Notes: generated by a model from the sequence alone, not told the origin. 12,490 nt of DNA from Chitinophagales bacterium (GCA_025355935.1 JANXYS010000237.1:1-12490); one strand, 5' to 3'; counted from the first letter of the stretch, positions 1-8,218 are shown. Numbers and translations are program-made.

Positions 1-379
1 CACTATAGTGCCCTTTAATAACATTGCTCAAATATCCCTTATCATCTGGCTGGCCCATTACCGACCTTGTAATCGCACCGCCTGCATTTAAATTCCACCC
101 CGCCCCTACCCAACTCGAAGTTTCCATAACTTTTAACCCAGAAGCATGATAGGTTAAACTAATAGGCAGAGACAACTCCCCTTCTTTTATTGTATAAATG
201 GGGATACCAATGGAGGGCACCCCGGTATGGTATCCGACCGGATAATCACCATATTTTCCAAGCGCAGCAGCATTGGGAGAAGCGATGGTTATATTACCGA
301 ATAGGCTAGCGGGCGCTTGCGCATAGATGTTAGCGACCGATAAAATTCCGAAACAACACGAAAGAAAAAATATTCTCAT
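1..379 (-). CDS. RHS/YD-repeat cell-surface protein, N-terminal part (gene cut by window edge)
   Basis: This partial gene encodes the first 126 residues of what is probably a very large secreted or surface protein. The start is the ATG at 379-377, and the frame stays open to the window edge. Residues 1-20 form a signal peptide with a likely cleavage after Ala20 (IYA|Q). The next part matches the conserved N-terminus of Bacteroidota RHS/YD proteins: a Leu-Gly-x-Tyr-Gly-Asp segment at 40-45, TGVPSIGIPIY at 52-62, LPISLTYHASGLKV at 71-84 and WVGAGWNLNAGGAITR at 90-105. In this family that region precedes long arrays of YD repeats and a variable C-terminal tip; neither is visible here. The gene starts 13 nt after the stop of the 479-residue gene, so the two are probably co-transcribed. 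The family call is firm. Whether the full protein is a toxin, an adhesin or something else cannot be judged from this part. Confidence 0.85.
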   Translation of the reverse strand, partial: MRIFFLSCCFGILSVANIYAQAPASLFGNITIASPNAAALGKYGDYPVGYHTGVPSIGIPIYTIKEGELSLPISLTYHASGLKVMETSSWVGAGWNLNAGGAITRSVMGQPDDKGYLSNVIKGHYS

Positions 380-392
380 AAATTCAGTTAAT

Positions 393-1832
393 TTATAGAT
401 TGTATCCAAGCCTAAAAACGACAGGTTGTGAAACCGGCGTATGACTACGAGCCAGCATGTCGTATAACAATTGAAATTTTGTTTCTTTAAAATATTTAGT
501 TTTAATCTTTGCCTTTTTTGTAATACCCATTAACCCTGCCTGTTGCCATTTTTGGATATCATGCAGATTGGAGAAAGCCTGAAAATACTTACTGTAATTA
601 GCTTCAAACCCGCCCGTCGCGAAGAAATTTCGCTTTAATTTCCAGTCCATGAAACTGCGAAAACCAATACCCTGGTGGGTAAGATTGATGTGTTGTATGG
701 TACCATACCCAATTTTATAACTGGTGCCAATGCCTAGTACACTTTTGTCATTTATTTTGTATCCCACACTAAGTGCGATGTCAACGACGGAGAGCCCAGC
801 TTTATTCGCTTTTGAAAACTGCAGGTTATTGCCAAACTCCAGGCGCTGCATCAAAGTTTTAGTTTTTTGCATGTTTGGTTTGAAATCGGGGATCTCATCT
901 GTCGTAGTACCTTTTCCAGCCTTTAGATATTTATCTTTCAGTTGTGTCAATTGGGATTGAGCTTGCCGGAGGTTCTGACTAACAGCAGCCCGGGCATTTG
1001 GCCCACCAGCGGCCAGTCGATCCTGTATCATCGCGTTTACTGAACTCCTGGTCTGCAGACCAACAAGACTTTGAGCTGATCCATAATCTGCAGGTAGATT
1101 AAAAATGGATGCAAGCATACTGCTTTTATCCATGAACTTTTTAAAAGCAGGTATCCTGCTCAAGATATTTTTGGCAGTAGCTTCCGCCTTTTTTTCATCA
1201 GAAAAAATCTCCTTGTAATTCTTCAGTGTTTCCGCGTAGTAGTATGCTTCTTTGTTGATTTTCTGGAAATACTTGCTTTTTCCAATGTATTTGACAGATT
1301 CATCCAGCAGTTGCCTTTTACGTTGTTTAATGAATAGTTCGATTGCCTCAGACTGGCTGATGTCTTTATTAAGAGAATCAAGTTTGCTGGATAACGCTTG
1401 TGCAGGTTTTATAATGGTTGAATCGATCAACCCTTGCCCACTCTGAAGATATTTCAGCCCGGTGGTCAGTTGATCGCGATACTCATTGTACTGCGACTGA
1501 GCGTTTGCAGCAATCATTTCCCCGGCCTTTAATGTTTGTAAGAGTCCCGTAAATGTTAAGTCTTGATTTGCAAATAGCTTTTGGGCTGCTTCGGGGTTCA
1601 CCTTCTGTACGAGGCTACGAATGTGGTTTTCCCAACGTGATAACTTAGTTAGTGTCTTCTCTGTTTTGGATGTGATACGACTTGAATATTTTTCAATTTT
1701 AGTATCAACCTGCTTTAAATATTTCTGAGGGATTGCGCTTGCCAAGCTTACTGAGCTATCTATTTGCGCAAACAGACTGACGCTGGCAAGTAGACACACC
1801 AGTAATAAAAAACTGAGCTTTTGGTGGCTCAT
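393..1832 (-). CDS. Secreted helical protein with predicted C-terminal outer-membrane beta-barrel, RHS-linked
   Basis: I do not recognise a named family. Residues 1-22 form a signal peptide (hydrophobic 6-21, cleavage LFA|Q after Ala22). Residues from about 25 to 320 are rich in Lys, Glu, Gln, Ala and Leu with heptad-like spacing, suggesting extended helices or coiled coils in the periplasm. From about residue 331 to the end at 479 the sequence changes to alternating hydrophobic and polar stretches rich in Gly and aromatics. About eight candidate strands can be counted, for example DIALSVGYKI, SVLGIGTSYKIGYG, FFATGGFEANYSKYF and the final VVFRLGYNL. That pattern fits a small outer-membrane beta-barrel. 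The ATG at 1832 directly precedes the signal peptide, which supports it as the start. The gene is upstream of, and 13 nt from, the RHS gene, so a role in exporting, anchoring or assembling the RHS protein is an inference from context only. Confidence 0.75.
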   Translation of the reverse strand: MSHQKLSFLLLVCLLASVSLFAQIDSSVSLASAIPQKYLKQVDTKIEKYSSRITSKTEKTLTKLSRWENHIRSLVQKVNPEAAQKLFANQDLTFTGLLQTLKAGEMIAANAQSQYNEYRDQLTTGLKYLQSGQGLIDSTIIKPAQALSSKLDSLNKDISQSEAIELFIKQRKRQLLDESVKYIGKSKYFQKINKEAYYYAETLKNYKEIFSDEKKAEATAKNILSRIPAFKKFMDKSSMLASIFNLPADYGSAQSLVGLQTRSSVNAMIQDRLAAGGPNARAAVSQNLRQAQSQLTQLKDKYLKAGKGTTTDEIPDFKPNMQKTKTLMQRLEFGNNLQFSKANKAGLSVVDIALSVGYKINDKSVLGIGTSYKIGYGTIQHINLTHQGIGFRSFMDWKLKRNFFATGGFEANYSKYFQAFSNLHDIQKWQQAGLMGITKKAKIKTKYFKETKFQLLYDMLARSHTPVSQPVVFRLGYNL

Positions 1833-2196
1833 TGTGGTACGGTTGGTTTGGTAAATATTAATAGACTAGAACTATCTGTTTGAGTTTTTAAAACAAAGGG
1901 TTGTTTCCAAGATTGAGTATTTTTACGCTGCAATAAAATTAACAAATGCAGTAATGACAAGTTTTTTAGAGGAAAATGTTTTTTTATAACTGTTAGTGAT
2001 AGCCGTAGAAATACTGAGATGTTTTTAAGTTTAATTTATTAAGGGAGGTTGAAAGTGCCGTTCATTTTGATTAATGCGCAGAATATTGTGGGGGTGGTTA
2101 CTTATGCAATTATAAACGGGATTGTGGATGCATAAGGAGTACGCAGTATTGACATTCAGTCAAACTTTTTTACTGGCATCCTGCGTCATATCTCCT
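1833..2196. other. Intergenic gap of 364 nt without a recognisable gene
   Basis: The gap lies between the start of the RHS-linked gene and the stop of cca, both on the minus strand. It is AT-rich and I see no convincing coding frame, tRNA or structured RNA. It should contain the promoter of the RHS-linked unit, but no clean TAnnTTTG element lies close to that start; the nearest near-match, TGCATTTG at 1950-1943 on the minus strand, has one mismatch and no TTG at the usual distance. It also holds an 8-bp inverted repeat (listed separately) and a 5-bp hairpin at 2149-2163 followed on the plus strand by a T run. That hairpin is too weak to call a terminator. Confidence 0.5.
2101..2136. repeat. 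Perfect 8-bp inverted repeat with 20-nt spacer
   Basis: CTTATGCA at 2101-2108 is the exact reverse complement of TGCATAAG at 2129-2136. It lies about 60 nt beyond the cca stop and about 270 nt upstream of the RHS-linked gene. No T run follows on either strand, so it is not a typical intrinsic terminator. It may be an operator, an RNA hairpin or chance. Confidence 0.35.
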
Positions 2197-3606
2197 TCAC
2201 TTACCCAATACCTCCCGCCCTCTTTCAAGCATGAAGGCAAATGCACTGTCGTAATCGTTTTTAATTTCTCCATCAAGTATGGCATTGCGGATAGCATCTT
2301 TAATAATGCCAACTTCCTTTGATGGCCGCAGGCCAAAGTGTTCCATAATTACTTCACCGGTAATAGGCGGTTGCCAGTTGCGTATGTGATCACTTGCTTC
2401 CACTTCAACGCAGCGTTTACGAACAAGCTCGAAGTTTTCTAGAAAGCGCTTTACTTTTTGCCGGTTTTTGGAAGTAATATCGGCTTCACACAGCAGCATC
2501 AGTGCGTCTATATCCTCCCTGGCATCAAATAGTAATCTTCGTATAGCAGCGTCCGTGATATTTTCTTTACTTAAACTAATGGGCCGCAAGTGGAGCTCTA
2601 CCATTTTACGAACGAATAACATCCGGTCGTTCTGCGGTAATTTTAATTGCGCGAATATTTTGGGTACCATCCTTCCGCCTATTACCTCGTGGCCATGAAA
2701 TGTAAAGCCATGACCTTCCTCGAATCTTTTAGTGGCTGGTTTAGCTATATCATGCAATACGGCAGCCCAGCGCAGCCAGAGGTCACTCGTTGTTTGTGCT
2801 ATATTGTCAACCACCTGCAGGGTATGATAGAAATTATCTTTATGACCCATCCCGTCAATAATTTCGGCCCCGGCAAGTGCGACCATCTGCGGGAATACCA
2901 GTTGCAGTAAACCTGTTTTGTAAAGAAGGTCGAGCCCGATAGAGGGCTTTGCAGCCAACAAGATTTTATTCAGTTCATCTGCTACCCTTTCCTTACTGAT
3001 AATCTTAATCCGATCTGCATGTGTTGAAATAGCTGCAAGAGTACCCTCTTCTATTGTATAATTAAGCTGTGTTGCAAATCTAATCGCACGCATCATGCGT
3101 AGTGGATCATCACTAAAGGTTCGGCCAGGTTCCAAAGGGGTTTTAATCATTCTCGACTTCATAGCAGCCAGGCCATCAAAAGGATCGATTAGCTGGCCAA
3201 AATTATTTTTATTGAGACTAATCGCTAAGGCGTTAATAGTAAAATCGCGGCGATTCTGGTCATCTTCCAAACTGCCAGGCTCCACCGACGGGTTGCGGCT
3301 GTTGCTTTGGTAGCTTTCTTTGCGGGCTCCAACAAATTCCACATCTATTCCTTCTATCTTTATTTGAGCGGTTCCATAAGTTCTGAAGACGTTCACGGAT
3401 GGTTTTGCAATAAACCGTGCTGCAGATTCACTCGCCAAGGCAATACCGTCTCCAATTGAAACGATATCGATGTCCTTTGTTTCCCGCCCAAGCAGTTTAT
3501 CGCGCACAAAACCCCCGATCACATAGGCTTCTACATCGAGCGCTACCGCTGCCGCTGCGATTGTATTTAAAATGTGTAATTCTGTGTCTGTGCAACTGAT
3601 GTCCAT
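2197..3606 (-). CDS. cca: CCA-adding tRNA nucleotidyltransferase with HD domain
   Basis: The enzyme adds or repairs the 3'-terminal CCA of tRNAs using CTP and ATP, a cytoplasmic step needed before aminoacylation. The class II nucleotidyltransferase motifs are all present: GGFVRD at 31-36 (phosphate binding), the metal-binding Asp45-x-Asp47, a GIDVEFVGAR segment at 86-95 where the third carboxylate is expected, RRDFTINAL at 119-127, DDPLRMMRAIRFA at 166-178 and ERVADEL at 206-212. A C-terminal HD phosphohydrolase domain follows, with HDIAKP at 285-290 and further His at 261, 304 and 306. The length of 469 residues suits the longer HD-containing enzymes. The ATG at 3606 is the natural start, 31 residues before the GG motif. 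The gene diverges from lon and has its own -7 element. From sequence alone I cannot exclude an A-adding or poly(A) variant, but a single copy with an HD domain is usual for the full CCA enzyme in this phylum. Confidence 0.95.
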   Translation of the reverse strand: MDISCTDTELHILNTIAAAAVALDVEAYVIGGFVRDKLLGRETKDIDIVSIGDGIALASESAARFIAKPSVNVFRTYGTAQIKIEGIDVEFVGARKESYQSNSRNPSVEPGSLEDDQNRRDFTINALAISLNKNNFGQLIDPFDGLAAMKSRMIKTPLEPGRTFSDDPLRMMRAIRFATQLNYTIEEGTLAAISTHADRIKIISKERVADELNKILLAAKPSIGLDLLYKTGLLQLVFPQMVALAGAEIIDGMGHKDNFYHTLQVVDNIAQTTSDLWLRWAAVLHDIAKPATKRFEEGHGFTFHGHEVIGGRMVPKIFAQLKLPQNDRMLFVRKMVELHLRPISLSKENITDAAIRRLLFDAREDIDALMLLCEADITSKNRQKVKRFLENFELVRKRCVEVEASDHIRNWQPPITGEVIMEHFGLRPSKEVGIIKDAIRNAILDGEIKNDYDSAFAFMLERGREVLGK

Positions 3607-3659
3607 TGTCGGTTTATTCTTAATATCTCTGCCCCCGTTTTAAAAGATGTTCCCCGGGG

Positions 3660-3667
3660 CAAATATA
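3660..3667 (-). promoter_or_regulatory. Candidate -7 promoter element of cca
   Basis: TATATTTG on the minus strand is a perfect match to the Bacteroidota consensus TAnnTTTG. It would place transcription start roughly 45-50 nt upstream of the cca ATG. No clear TTG is found at the usual -33 distance. Confidence 0.5.
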
Positions 3668-3691
3668 TGTGAACGGAGCAGCTGTCGCCGT

Positions 3692-3703
3692 TTGAACGTT
3701 CAA
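3692..3703. promoter_or_regulatory. Perfect 12-bp palindrome between cca and lon, candidate shared operator
   Basis: TTGAACGTTCAA is its own reverse complement. It lies between the -7 elements of the divergent cca and lon genes, about 25 nt upstream of the cca element and about 60 nt upstream of the lon element. A further pair, GCCGT at 3687-3691 and ACGGC at 3712-3716, encloses it asymmetrically. It is not the CIRCE heat-shock element. A dimeric regulator binding here is an inference. Confidence 0.45.
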
Positions 3704-3765
3704 TATTTTTTACGGCACCAATGTTGCCTATATAGCCATCCGCAAAAAATAACGAAATAACCCGT

Positions 3766-3773
3766 TACTTTTG
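3766..3773 (+). promoter_or_regulatory. Candidate -7 promoter element of lon
   Basis: TACTTTTG is a perfect match to TAnnTTTG and would put transcription start near 3780, leaving a short leader of about 20 nt before the lon ATG. The stretch where a -33 TTG is expected is A-rich and lacks it, so the promoter may rely on an activator or on an UP-like A tract. Confidence 0.5.
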
Positions 3774-3799
3774 CCAAATTGGCGAACTAATAAAACACT

Positions 3800-6199
3800 A
3801 TGTACAAAAACGATTATTTGCAGGGAACGGAAGATGATATGGAGTTTATGCCAATTATCCCCCTGAATGAAGAAGAGGATGGAAATGGAGAGGAACTAGT
3901 ACTACCGGATGATCTTCCTATATTGCCCTTAAGAAATACCGTATTATTTCCAGGAGTAGTCATCCCTATCACCGTAGGCCGCGATAAGAGTATTAAAGCG
4001 GTAAATGACGCTTACAAGGCTGACAAATTGATCGGCGTTGTTGCGCAAAAAGACAGCTCGGTAGAAGAACCAAATGTAGGCGACCTGGAAAACACTGGTA
4101 CTGTTGCCAAACTTGTTAAACTTATTAAGATGCCGGATGGCGGCACAACTATCATCATCCAGGGCCGTAAAAGATTTAAAATTGAACAAATCACCACAGA
4201 GGATCCATACTTTAAAGCTAAAGTAAAGGTTCTTGAAGAAGAAAATATTAAGGGAGATGCTGATTTTGATGCCCTGGTAGGAAGTATTAAAGACCTTGCT
4301 GCACAAATCATCAGCCTGAGTCCCAACCTTCCAAGTGAAGCAGGAATAATTCTTAAGAATATAGAAAACCCATCGTTCCTTATTCACTTCGTCAGCAGCA
4401 ACCTCAATAGCGACATCAAGCAAAAGCAACAGCTTTTAGAAATCAGCAATATAAAAGAACGTGCTGAACTCCTGATGAACCTCATGCACACCGAATTGCA
4501 GTATGCGGAGCTAAAGAACAAAGTAACCAATAAAACCAGGGCTGAACTCGACAAACAACAGCGCGATTACTTTTTGCAGCAGCAGATGAAAGCCATCAAA
4601 GATGAACTCGGTGGGGATAACGTGGCTGAAGTAAAAGAAATGCAGAAAAAAGCCGAGTCCAAAAAATGGAGCCAGGCTGCAAAGGATATGTTTACCAAGG
4701 GAGTAGAGAAACTGGAACGAATGCACCCGTCTACACCGGATTATTCGGTTGTATATAATCATTTAGACCTGATGCTGGATCTTCCCTGGGATGAGTACAC
4801 AAAAGATTCGTACGATCTGAAAAAGGCAAAGAAGGTGTTAGATCATGATCATTATGGTATGAACAAGATCAAGGAAAGGATTCTTGAGTATTTGGCCGTG
4901 TTGAAATTAAAAGGGGATATGAAAAGTCCAATACTGTGTTTTATCGGCCCTCCCGGCATCGGTAAAACCAGTTTAGGTAAAAGTATTGCCTCCGCCATTA
5001 GTCGTAAATACGTACGGGTGAGCCTCGGCGGGCTGCATGATGAAAGTGAGATTCGTGGACATCGTAAAACTTATATTGGTGCCATGCCCGGACGGATCAT
5101 TCAGAGTATTCGCAAGGTAAAGTCGAGCAACCCCGTTATGATCCTGGATGAAATTGATAAGGTTGGAGGCGACCAGCGTGGCGATCCTTCATCTGCGTTA
5201 CTCGAAGTACTGGATCCGGAACAAAATAACTCGTTTTACGATAATTACCTTGAACTGGAATATGACCTTAGCAAGGTTTTATTTATTGCCACGGCAAATA
5301 ACCTCGGAAACATCCAGCCCGCGCTCCGCGACAGGCTCGAAATTATCGACCTGAGCGGGTATGCCGTGGAAGAAAAGATTGAGATCGCCCGCAGGCACCT
5401 CCTTCCGAAACAAAAGGAAATGCACGGGCTTAAAGCAGACAGCTTTAAACTTAGCGACGCCGTACTTGAAAAAACAATCACTGACTATACGCGTGAAAGT
5501 GGTGTACGTGAACTTGACCGGCAGCTGGCAAGTATTATGCGGTACCAGGCAAAAGAATTGGTAATGAAGGGCAAACTCAAAGCCACCATCACTAATAATG
5601 ATGTTGAGAAGATCCTGGGTAAGTCGCGCTACAGCAATGAATTATATAAAATGGCCAATATGCCGGGTGTTGCCGTCGGCCTGGCCTGGACATACGTGGG
5701 AGGCGACATACTGTTTATTGAGACGCAACTCTCTGAAGGAAAAGGCGAGTTAACCTTAACTGGTAACCTGGGGACTGTAATGAAAGAGAGTGCCAGTACT
5801 GCCTTTAGTTGGTTAAAAGCAAATGCAAAAAAGGCTGGACTTACCAGCGATATTTTCGCGAAGAAGAACGTGCATATCCATGTACCTGAAGGTGCTACTC
5901 CGAAAGATGGTCCTAGTGCGGGTATTACTATGATGACTGCGCTTGCAAGTGCTTTTTCAGAGAGAAAGATCAAACCATATCTTGCAATGACGGGTGAGAT
6001 AACGTTACGCGGACAGGTACTGCCTGTGGGAGGTATTAAGGAAAAAGTATTGGCTGCGAAACGGTCCGGTATCCGGGAGATCATCATGTGCTGGCAGAAT
6101 GAGAAAGATGTATCGGAAATCAATCCGCAGTTTATTAAAGGAATTAAGTTTCATTATGTAAAAACGATGATACAGGTACTTGACATTGCCCTGACCTGA
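3800..6199 (+). CDS. lon: ATP-dependent serine protease Lon (LonA type)
   Basis: Lon is a cytoplasmic homo-hexameric AAA+ protease that unfolds and degrades damaged proteins and some short-lived regulators. The N-terminal substrate-binding domain begins at about 39 with LPILPLRNTVLFPG, after an acidic extension (residues 11-38) of a kind common in Bacteroidota Lon proteins. A helical linker leads to the AAA+ module, with Walker A GPPGIGKT at 383-390 and Walker B VMILDE at 446-451. The C-terminal protease domain has the catalytic Ser706 in DGPSAG and Lys749 in GGIKEK. The 43-residue spacing between them equals that of the E. coli pair Ser679/Lys722. The length of 799 residues is normal. The ATG at 3800 is chosen because it follows the -7 element; internal ATGs at codons 14 and 17 are possible but would remove part of the acidic extension. 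It is transcribed alone and ends before a strong terminator. All catalytic residues are intact. Confidence 0.97.
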   Translation: MYKNDYLQGTEDDMEFMPIIPLNEEEDGNGEELVLPDDLPILPLRNTVLFPGVVIPITVGRDKSIKAVNDAYKADKLIGVVAQKDSSVEEPNVGDLENTGTVAKLVKLIKMPDGGTTIIIQGRKRFKIEQITTEDPYFKAKVKVLEEENIKGDADFDALVGSIKDLAAQIISLSPNLPSEAGIILKNIENPSFLIHFVSSNLNSDIKQKQQLLEISNIKERAELLMNLMHTELQYAELKNKVTNKTRAELDKQQRDYFLQQQMKAIKDELGGDNVAEVKEMQKKAESKKWSQAAKDMFTKGVEKLERMHPSTPDYSVVYNHLDLMLDLPWDEYTKDSYDLKKAKKVLDHDHYGMNKIKERILEYLAVLKLKGDMKSPILCFIGPPGIGKTSLGKSIASAISRKYVRVSLGGLHDESEIRGHRKTYIGAMPGRIIQSIRKVKSSNPVMILDEIDKVGGDQRGDPSSALLEVLDPEQNNSFYDNYLELEYDLSKVLFIATANNLGNIQPALRDRLEIIDLSGYAVEEKIEIARRHLLPKQKEMHGLKADSFKLSDAVLEKTITDYTRESGVRELDRQLASIMRYQAKELVMKGKLKATITNNDVEKILGKSRYSNELYKMANMPGVAVGLAWTYVGGDILFIETQLSEGKGELTLTGNLGTVMKESASTAFSWLKANAKKAGLTSDIFAKKNVHIHVPEGATPKDGPSAGITMMTALASAFSERKIKPYLAMTGEITLRGQVLPVGGIKEKVLAAKRSGIREIIMCWQNEKDVSEINPQFIKGIKFHYVKTMIQVLDIALT

Positions 6200-6562
6200 T
6201 GCATCTTCAACGATTTATACAACGGTGGTCTTCACCTTTTGAACAAGTAATATTCTGTTGCTGAAGCAAACCTTTACCGTCTTTTATGCGTAATTAAGAT
6301 ACTATCTCAACTAATTTCATGTTGGTTGTTTTAAGGGTTAAAAGAAAATTCCCGCCGATTCTTCGGGGGGAATTTTTTTTGTAAGGTTTTAGGATTCGGC
6401 CCAGCTTCACTATTTAATCGGTATATGGAAGGGCACCAGTTATCCAAACACAAGCCTATTGAACTACCAGGCTATATTATTATCGGTTATCAACATTCTG
6501 ATAGTCTTTTATCCCGTTTAGCAGCACGCCAAAATATCTCAAAAATGTTGATTTGTTCCTGG
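6200..6562. other. Intergenic gap of 363 nt between convergent genes
   Basis: The gap lies between the stop of lon and the stop of the minus-strand membrane-protein gene. Apart from the terminator at 6345-6380 I see no gene or RNA. A frame at 6425-6619 on the plus strand reads 64 codons, but it lacks a ribosome site, resembles no family and overlaps the end of the opposite gene. Confidence 0.5.
6345..6380 (+). terminator. Intrinsic terminator of lon, possibly bidirectional
   Basis: The left arm from 6345 (AAAATTCCCGCCGA) pairs with the right arm ending near 6376 (TCGGGGGGAATTTT), giving about 14 bp with one internal G-G mismatch and a short loop. It is followed by a run of eight T. On the minus strand the stem is followed by TTTTCTTTT, so it may also stop transcripts from the four-gene minus-strand cluster, about 185 nt beyond that cluster's last stop codon. 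Confidence 0.85.
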
Positions 6563-7045
6563 TCATGTATCGCCGTTGTTCTTAATCCGATCCATCCAGT
6601 CAACTTCTTTTGCGGTTGAAAGTGCCTGTATGATTCCCACCAGGAACAGCATACCCACATTTAAAGACAGAAACAGCAGGTTGTACGTATTATAGTGCGC
6701 AATGTCATTATAGGAATGTGTGAAAAAAATCCGGATGTCGAGCACAAAGTAAATAACCCACGCAATAAGAGCCGCAGTGAACACCAAATACGAAAAATAG
6801 CGTACAGGCTTTGACGCATGGCTGGTAGTTCTTTTAAAGTAGATAAGATAAACAGTAATAAAAAGTGCCGTTGGTACCGTGATAATAAACAACATGTAGA
6901 CATATACAAACCAGGGTATGTAACTCAATAGACCGAAGAAGAGTTTAAATCCTAGTAGTAGTAACACCAGGAAAATGATAAAGCCCAGCACGGAAAAAAA
7001 GATGGTCCCGAACAACCGAATATATTTTGCAAACGTATCTTCCAT
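6563..7045 (-). CDS. Small four-helix integral membrane protein of unknown function
   Basis: I do not recognise a family. With the ATG at 7045 the protein has 160 residues and four hydrophobic segments at about 11-37, 46-70, 83-102 and 122-142. They are separated by short loops, including a basic one at 71-82 (KRTTSHASKPVR). The C-terminal tail contains Glu147, Asp149 and Asp152 and is predicted to be soluble. The frame can be extended to a TTG at 7093, but that adds 16 unremarkable residues and the ATG gives a normal first helix, so I use the ATG. It lies 50 nt downstream of the M42 peptidase gene on the same strand with no terminator between, so it is probably the last gene of that cluster. 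The role is unknown; accessory membrane factor is only a guess from context. Confidence 0.75.
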   Translation of the reverse strand: MEDTFAKYIRLFGTIFFSVLGFIIFLVLLLLGFKLFFGLLSYIPWFVYVYMLFIITVPTALFITVYLIYFKRTTSHASKPVRYFSYLVFTAALIAWVIYFVLDIRIFFTHSYNDIAHYNTYNLLFLSLNVGMLFLVGIIQALSTAKEVDWMDRIKNNGDT

Positions 7046-7095
7046 ACTCACAATTTTCTTTGATGCCGCATTACCGGCGGTGCAGCTTATCAATT

Positions 7096-8199
7096 TTAGA
7101 AGTAGCTCAGGTTAGTTTTAGGACTAAGGGTTAACAGTGTTTCGTACATGAGCTTTACAGTATTTTCAATATCCGATTTATGCAACATTTCCACCGTTGT
7201 GTGCATGTACCTGAGTGGGATGGAAATGAGCACTGACGGACAGCCATCGTTTGCATAAGCAAAAGATTCCGTGTCTGTGCCTGTACTCCTGCTAACGGCC
7301 CTGAGTTGAACAGGTATTTTATGCTTCTCTGCAGTAGATTGCACGATATCAAGTAATTTATTATGTACCGCAGGGCCATAACAGAGCGCGGGGCCTTTAC
7401 CGCAGGCACATTCTCCCTCTATCAGCTTATTAATCATCGGGGTGCTGCTGTCGTGCGTAACGTCCGTTATAATTGCAATATCCGGTTTTATCCGCCGGGC
7501 AATCATTTCGGCACCACGTAAACCAATTTCTTCCTGCACCGCATTTACTATGTACAGCGCATAAGGCAATTTCTTTTTATGAACGTTCAGCAACCGGGCT
7601 ACTTCAGCAATCATAAATCCGCCCACCCTGTTATCAAAAGCCCGGCCTATAAGATGATCATGCGCAAGCTCCTCATACCCATCTTCGTAGGTGGCTACAG
7701 CACCAATGTGAATACCGAGATCCTCCACTTCTTTTTTAGTGCGGGCACCACAATCAAGAAACAGGTTTTCTACTTTTGGCTGGGTTTCTTTTGCTTCGCC
7801 GCCTATTCTTGTATGGATAGCTGGCCAGCCAAATACTGCTTTCACGATTCCCTTTTTACCGTGAACCAGTACGCGCATTGATGGGGCGATCTGGTGATCC
7901 ACGCCCCCATTTCTCTTAAGGTAGATAAGGCCTTCAGGAGAGATATAATTTACAAACCAGCTAATCTCATCGGCATGTGCTTCTATTACTACTTTAAAAG
8001 GCGCAGCGGGATTAATAATGCCGACGGCGGTTCCGTAAGCATCAGTGAAAAATTCATCTACGTACGGAGCCAGGTATTTCATCCAGAGTTTCTGGCCACT
8101 ACTTTCAAAACCCGTTGGTGAAGCATTGTTTATATAATCGCGTAAAAAATTGTAGGAAGCTGCGGGAAGCTGGGAAACTGATTTGGTTGCTTTTGCCAT
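7096..8199 (-). CDS. M42 family metallo-aminopeptidase
   Basis: This is a cytosolic dinuclear-metal aminopeptidase of the M42 family (related to TET/glutamyl aminopeptidases and to proteins annotated as CelM or FrvX endoglucanases), which trims short peptides from the N-terminus. All expected active-site residues are visible: His75 and catalytic Asp77 in EAHADE, Asp189 in GRAFDNRVGG, catalytic Glu223 and metal ligand Glu224 in QEEIG, Asp246 in ITDVTHD and His333 in RYMHTTVEM. An insertion at about 86-167 matches the family's dimerisation or PDZ-like domain. The length of 367 residues is typical, and no signal peptide is seen. The ATG at 8199 is 29 nt from the stop of the UbiA-like gene, and a -7 element sits in that spacer, so it may be both read through and started independently. 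Peptidase function is well supported; the exact substrate is not predictable. Confidence 0.93.
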   Translation of the reverse strand: MAKATKSVSQLPAASYNFLRDYINNASPTGFESSGQKLWMKYLAPYVDEFFTDAYGTAVGIINPAAPFKVVIEAHADEISWFVNYISPEGLIYLKRNGGVDHQIAPSMRVLVHGKKGIVKAVFGWPAIHTRIGGEAKETQPKVENLFLDCGARTKKEVEDLGIHIGAVATYEDGYEELAHDHLIGRAFDNRVGGFMIAEVARLLNVHKKKLPYALYIVNAVQEEIGLRGAEMIARRIKPDIAIITDVTHDSSTPMINKLIEGECACGKGPALCYGPAVHNKLLDIVQSTAEKHKIPVQLRAVSRSTGTDTESFAYANDGCPSVLISIPLRYMHTTVEMLHKSDIENTVKLMYETLLTLSPKTNLSYF

Positions 8200-8218
8200 G
8201 AAATGTTTTTATTCCCCG

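Noticed and set aside
2149..2170. TTGAC-ATTCA-GTCAA hairpin followed by a T run on the plus strand
   Set aside because: The stem is only 5 bp and no plus-strand gene precedes it; for cca, on the other strand, no T run follows.
3944..4429. 161-codon frame antisense to the N-terminal part of lon
   Set aside because: It lies wholly inside lon and has no family features, so it is treated as a shadow frame.
5629..6123. 164-codon frame antisense to the lon protease domain
   Set aside because: The opposite strand encodes the intact catalytic Ser/Lys domain of Lon, so this frame is a shadow of strong codon bias.
6425..6619. 64-codon plus-strand frame after the lon terminator
   Set aside because: It has no ribosome site or promoter, resembles no family, and its last 57 bases run antisense through the end of the membrane-protein gene.
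7060..7082. GC-rich short hairpin between the M42 gene and the membrane-protein gene
   Set aside because: The stems are only 4 bp and no T run follows on the minus strand, so it is not a terminator.
7046..7093. Extension of the four-helix membrane protein to a TTG start
   Set aside because: It adds 16 residues without recognisable function, while the ATG at 7045 gives a compact N-terminus before the first membrane helix.
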